Part shown: positions 5,554 to 8,941 of the stretch, piece by piece | Position numbering within the stretch: position 1 is the stretch's first letter | Layout of the letters: the number at the start of each line of letters is the position of its first letter | Source: Sporomusa sp. | Lineage (GTDB): Bacteria > Bacillota_C > Negativicutes > Sporomusales > Sporomusaceae | Direction of reading: 5' to 3' | DNA length: 8,941 bases | Assembly (NCBI GenBank): GCA_029256645.1 | Contig: JAQSXM010000114.1 | Location: 1-8,941 of the forward strand | The notes under the pieces: model-generated | The model's input: the letters and a program-made list of their open reading frames with translations, nothing else | Told to the model about the DNA's origin: nothing | Databases searched by the model: none | Position numbers and translations under genes: made by a program

Positions 5554-6441
5554 ATGTTCAAGAAATTTTTAGCCGGCCTCACCATCGGCACGCTGCTTAT
5601 TACCGGATTGCCGCTGGTAGCCGGCGCAGCAACCGTAAATACCAATGTAAGCGTACCTGTTTCCACTGTTGACCAGGTAGGTGCCAACGGTTCTATCAAC
5701 TGGGATGAAGGTTTTGTCGAGGCCATTGGCACCGGTGTGCCCTCAAGCATTGCCAAGTCTCCGGCCCAAGCCCGCCTAATGGCCAGACGGGCAGCAATCG
5801 TCGATGCCCAGCGCAATCTGCTGGAGAGCGTTGAGGGTGTAAAAATTACGGCTGAAACAACTGTACAAAATTTTGAAACAACAAATGATACGGTACGAAC
5901 CCAGGTCACCGGTATAGTAAAAGGGGCAAGAATTGTCAATGAGCAGCAACTTCTTGATGGCACTTATCAGGTAACGATGCGCATTAACCTGTATGGCAAT
6001 GGTAGTCTGGCAGAAGTAATTGTCGATGCCACAAAACCTATTACTCCTGTTCCCCTGCCGTCACCGTCACCGGCCTATTACCCGATTACATTGCCGGTAT
6101 ATACCGGTTTAGTTGTTGACGTAACCGGTCTTCCCCTGGAGCGGGCGATGTCCCCGGTCATCTTTGATGATACCGGCCGGGCTATCTATGGTCATATGAA
6201 TATCATTCCAGAGTATGCTGTGTCGCAGGGTATGATCGATTATATGTGCACCCCGGAGGATATCAGGGCAGTTGAGCTTGGCCAGTCCCGCGCCGGTACC
6301 ACCCCGATCATGGCTAAAGCGATTGGCCTTCGCGACCATAACGTAAATATTATTATTAGCCAGGCTGACGCTGACAAAATACTTGCCGCTAACGCCCAAA
6401 GCAACTTCCTGCCAAAAGCGATGGTATGTGTAAGACAATAG
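5554..6441 (+). CDS. secreted LPP20-like protein
   Basis: 295 aa, unknown function. Residues 1-25 are a clear signal peptide: MFKK, a hydrophobic core, and a likely cleavage at AGA-A. No lipobox Cys is present, so it is probably a type I signal-peptidase substrate released across the membrane rather than a lipoprotein. Residues about 50-155 look like the LPP20 / FlgT N-terminal fold: an ARLMARRAAIVDAQRNLLE helix, then GVKITAETTV, a beta-rich part containing GIVKGARIV, and YQVTMRINLYG. A proline-rich linker (about 161-182) leads to a second domain (about 183-293) beginning YTGLVVDVTGLPLERAMSP, with VIFDDTGRAIYGH. Cys232 and Cys292 could form a disulfide. The start has a strong site, AGAGGAGG, 7 nt before the ATG. 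It is a single-gene unit between two terminators. The domain call rests on resemblance from memory. Confidence 0.72.
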   Translation: MFKKFLAGLTIGTLLITGLPLVAGAATVNTNVSVPVSTVDQVGANGSINWDEGFVEAIGTGVPSSIAKSPAQARLMARRAAIVDAQRNLLESVEGVKITAETTVQNFETTNDTVRTQVTGIVKGARIVNEQQLLDGTYQVTMRINLYGNGSLAEVIVDATKPITPVPLPSPSPAYYPITLPVYTGLVVDVTGLPLERAMSPVIFDDTGRAIYGHMNIIPEYAVSQGMIDYMCTPEDIRAVELGQSRAGTTPIMAKAIGLRDHNVNIIISQADADKILAANAQSNFLPKAMVCVRQ

Positions 6442-6452
6442 TGATTAATTAT

Positions 6453-6500
6453 AAATGGGGTTGTGCCGAAAATATTTTTTCGCACAACCCCATTTGTTTT
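6453..6500. terminator. bidirectional terminator between the LPP20-like gene and addA
   Basis: AAATGGGGTTGTGC (6453-6466) and GCACAACCCCATTT (6482-6495) form a perfect 14-bp stem. The + strand continues as GTTTT after the stem; on the - strand the stem ends in a T-rich ATTTAT. It sits between two convergent stop codons (6441 and 6505) and probably serves both genes. The loop is AT-rich with six T residues. Confidence 0.85.
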
Positions 6501-6504
6501 AATA

Positions 6505-8941
6505 TTAGCCAAGTACCGCTAAGTTGACCTCTCGCCCCAATCCGAAGGCATACAGGACCTGTTCCTTAACCGGACGCCCAAGAATCTGTTCAACCGCGAT
6601 GGTATACATACTAAGCTGCACTGCATATTTAGCTGCCAGTTCATCGTCTGAAACCGCCCGGTCAGTCTTGTAATCGACAAGTACCAGCCCATCGTCTTCA
6701 GCAAACAGGCAGTCAATAACCCCCTGCACGAAAATCCGCTCGCCGCAGCCATTCAGGTCAGGATAAAACTTTTCGGCAGGCAGCATCAGGCTAAACGGTA
6801 GTTCCCGCCACACTTGCCGGGCCTGCCGGAGTCGCCGCCCCAGGTTTGAGGCAAAAAAAGCGGCAATACCTGTGACATCCACCGACTGAGCCTGACCGGG
6901 AAGAAGAATCTGTCTGGCCTCCAGAGCCAGTACCTGTTCAGTGATCGCGGCGGCCGTACACGGGCCGGTCAGCGAGATATGCTGCATGACGGTGTGAACC
7001 ATAACCCCGTATTCCACAGGTGTCAACCCTGACTTAGCCTGAAGAAACCGGGGCCGGCTATGCACAGCCGGTTGCATAAACAGGTGTTCAGCCTCTGTTT
7101 CTCCCTGTTCAATAAGCTCAAGACGGCGCTTAATTTCAGACACAGCCAGTTTGGCCGGTTTCCCGACAGCAATACTGCAGCCATACTCCCACCGCAAGAT
7201 ATTATCTACCCACTTGGTATCAGTGCCACCGGCAACCGGCGCTAACTGCTGCACCGCAGTAAGCAGAGTATCATCAGCCTGTTCAGACTGCTCCAGCAGT
7301 TTAATATCAACAGACTGAAATATCTCTACCGCCCAGGATGAAGGGTGCTGGGCCAGTTCTGGTGCCGGCAGGTCGGAGCATTCGGCATACTGCCTGATAA
7401 CCGCACCGTCAGCATGGCGTGCCACAGCCATACCAACCCAGTCCAGATAGCTTTTGGCCTTAATGACCTGGCTGGGCGGCAGCTTGGCGTCCGGTTCACC
7501 GGCACAGCGGCACCAATTAGCACATTTTTGCAGTAGTTTTTTAGTAGAGCCGACAAGTATCAGCTTTTCCCGGGCACGGGTCAGGGCAACATAGAGAATC
7601 CTGAGTTCCTCGGCTTTTGTCTCAAGCTCAATCTTGTGTTGAATCCCCCAGCGGGCCGGTGTCGGATAACGGAACCTAAGCTCCGGCAGGGTGACATACG
7701 GCCCAACCCCCAATTCTTTGTGACACAATACCAGGGCGGTGGTATCCTGCAGATTAAAGCTTTTGCCAATATCGGCAACAATGACAACAGGGAATTCAAG
7801 CCCTTTACTTTTATGAATACTCATGACCCGGACAACATCTTCGCTTTCACCCAGCGCCCGCGCAACCGATAAATCAGAGTTTTTTTCTTTTAGCCGTTCA
7901 ATAAACCGCAGGAAACGGAACAACCCCCGGAAATTAGTTGCTTCATACTGCCGGGCACGATCATAGAGCGCCCGCAGGTTTGCCTGCCGCAACACCCCGC
8001 CTGGCATCCCACCCACATAATCATAGTAGCCGGTATCATGGAAAATACGCCATATTAGGTCTGCGACGCCTTTACGCCGCGCCAGACTGCGCCAGGCTGT
8101 TACCCGTTCAAGCAGCAGCAATACCTTGTCTGAGGCGGTTTCTGACGTGCTGGCGGCCATTACAGCCGCCCACAGGCTGCCCTCCGGCTTACACAGCCGC
8201 AGGTCAGCCAGTTCATCACCAGCCAAAGCTACCAATGGTGACCGGAGCACAGCCGCCAGGGGAATATCCTGGTGCGGATTATCAATCACATGCAACAGGG
8301 CCAGCATGATGGTAATCTCAGTCTCGGCAAAATAACCGGACGCAAGCTCTGCATAACAGGGAATACCGTTTTGCCGCAGCATGTCCTGCAGCGCCTGCGC
8401 TTTACCCTGTACCGACCGCAACAAGATAACGATATCCCGGTAGAGCAAGGGACGATAGCCGCCACTGTGTTTATCAAATACATGATAGCCACTAGCCATT
8501 AATTGCTGGATGCGCCGGGCAATCAGCACCGCTTCCTGTTCAAAAGAACTCAGCTCTTCTTCAGCAAGCTGGCTGGAGGTAGTCTCAGGGGCGTCACCGT
8601 TGGCCTGACTGCCTGTGTCCCCGGCTTCATCGGCTTGCTCGGCCTCGTCAGGGCCCTTATCCCGGTCAATGATCATGAGTTCCACAGGGCCGTTCAGATT
8701 AGGCAGCTCTGTCAGCGGGTAATCAGGACCAGGGTTAAGCTGCTCAGCCTGGCCATAATCAAGCTCAGCCGTCCGCTTAGTCATCAACTGACAAAACAAG
8801 AAGTTGGCCGCATGGAGCACACCGGGCCGGCTGCGGAAATTCTGGCTGAGATCAATGCGTTTACAGCCAGCCGCCTCACCCTGTTGGTACCGGTGATACT
8901 TATCCATAAATAGCTCTGGTTCGGCCAGCCGGAAGCGGTAG
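6505..8941 (-). CDS. addA: AddA helicase-nuclease subunit, C-terminal 811 residues (5' end outside the window)
   Basis: AddA is the 3'-5' helicase and nuclease subunit of the AddAB complex, the Firmicute counterpart of RecBCD, which resects double-strand breaks to Chi for RecA loading. The frame is open to the right edge: YRFRLAEPELF precedes the Met at 8905-8907, so that Met is internal, and the Walker motifs lie outside the window. Numbering from that Met, helicase motif IV is IDLSQNFRSRPGVL (18-31), motif V VVRVMSIHKSKGLEFPVV (358-375), and motif VI RILYVALTRAREKL (436-449). The RecB-type nuclease domain has YGVMVHTVMQHI (the His motif), GVIDCLF, VDYKTD (Asp745 and Lys747, catalytic) and QLSMYTIA. 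All visible nuclease residues are intact. A very acidic insert (about 81-125) separates motif IV from the next part. The family is about 1200 aa, so roughly two thirds is present. addB is expected further upstream. Confidence 0.95.
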   Translation of the reverse strand, partial: YRFRLAEPELFMDKYHRYQQGEAAGCKRIDLSQNFRSRPGVLHAANFLFCQLMTKRTAELDYGQAEQLNPGPDYPLTELPNLNGPVELMIIDRDKGPDEAEQADEAGDTGSQANGDAPETTSSQLAEEELSSFEQEAVLIARRIQQLMASGYHVFDKHSGGYRPLLYRDIVILLRSVQGKAQALQDMLRQNGIPCYAELASGYFAETEITIMLALLHVIDNPHQDIPLAAVLRSPLVALAGDELADLRLCKPEGSLWAAVMAASTSETASDKVLLLLERVTAWRSLARRKGVADLIWRIFHDTGYYDYVGGMPGGVLRQANLRALYDRARQYEATNFRGLFRFLRFIERLKEKNSDLSVARALGESEDVVRVMSIHKSKGLEFPVVIVADIGKSFNLQDTTALVLCHKELGVGPYVTLPELRFRYPTPARWGIQHKIELETKAEELRILYVALTRAREKLILVGSTKKLLQKCANWCRCAGEPDAKLPPSQVIKAKSYLDWVGMAVARHADGAVIRQYAECSDLPAPELAQHPSSWAVEIFQSVDIKLLEQSEQADDTLLTAVQQLAPVAGGTDTKWVDNILRWEYGCSIAVGKPAKLAVSEIKRRLELIEQGETEAEHLFMQPAVHSRPRFLQAKSGLTPVEYGVMVHTVMQHISLTGPCTAAAITEQVLALEARQILLPGQAQSVDVTGIAAFFASNLGRRLRQARQVWRELPFSLMLPAEKFYPDLNGCGERIFVQGVIDCLFAEDDGLVLVDYKTDRAVSDDELAAKYAVQLSMYTIAVEQILGRPVKEQVLYAFGLGREVNLAVLG

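Noticed and set aside
5532..5963. 143-codon minus-strand ORF
   Set aside because: It is a shadow of the LPP20-like gene, which has a signal peptide and a strong ribosome binding site.
1..8941. CRISPR array, insertion sequence, phage or defence island
   Set aside because: No regularly spaced repeats, transposase, integrase or known defence genes were found. AddA is a core repair enzyme.

Overview
The window is a piece of a bacterial chromosome of medium G+C. The tRNA-Ser genes with encoded CCA ends, strong GGAGG Shine-Dalgarno sites, an AddA-type recombination helicase-nuclease and a rifamycin phosphotransferase of the Listeria/Bacillus type all point to a Firmicute. A secreted LPP20-like protein and a REP-like GGGGACGGTTC hairpin make me lean towards a Negativicutes or clostridial-type anaerobe (Sporomusa/Pelosinus-like). 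That placement is inference and is not secure. No mobile element or CRISPR array is visible.

Layout, left to right. (1) The 3' part of an alpha/beta hydrolase (+) begins exactly at its nucleophile serine. (2) A complete rifamycin phosphotransferase gene (rph, -) has a TTG start and converges on the hydrolase; the two are separated by a hairpin that looks like both a terminator and a REP element. A 51-codon reading frame lies directly upstream of rph, and its stop overlaps the rph start (TTGA). (3) Two serine tRNA genes (UGA, then GCU; -) are driven by a near-perfect sigma-A promoter (TTGACA-N18-TATAAT) and followed by two tandem terminators. (4) Upstream of that promoter is a very acidic 38-aa ORF (-) with a textbook ribosome binding site. 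(5) A CorA-family transporter (+) has its own promoter and a leader of about 230 nt. The leader carries a 29-codon upstream ORF and complementary segments that could sequester or free the corA ribosome binding site. A strong terminator follows. (6) A secreted LPP20-like protein (+) ends at a 14-bp hairpin shared with (7) the C-terminal two thirds of AddA (-), which runs off the right edge.

The genes look like independent short transcription units rather than one pathway: rifamycin inactivation, translation (tRNA-Ser), divalent cation transport, a secreted protein of unknown role, and double-strand break repair. The most interesting part is the corA leader (about 4069-4301). A short ORF with an acidic/proline N-terminus (MDVDRPGGP) overlaps one strand of a 9-bp long-range helix whose other strand can instead mask the corA Shine-Dalgarno. 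This resembles in logic, but not in sequence, the peptide-controlled leaders of enterobacterial Mg2+ transporter genes. Second in interest are the unannotated small ORFs and the tRNA-Ser(GCU) with a mismatched anticodon stem.
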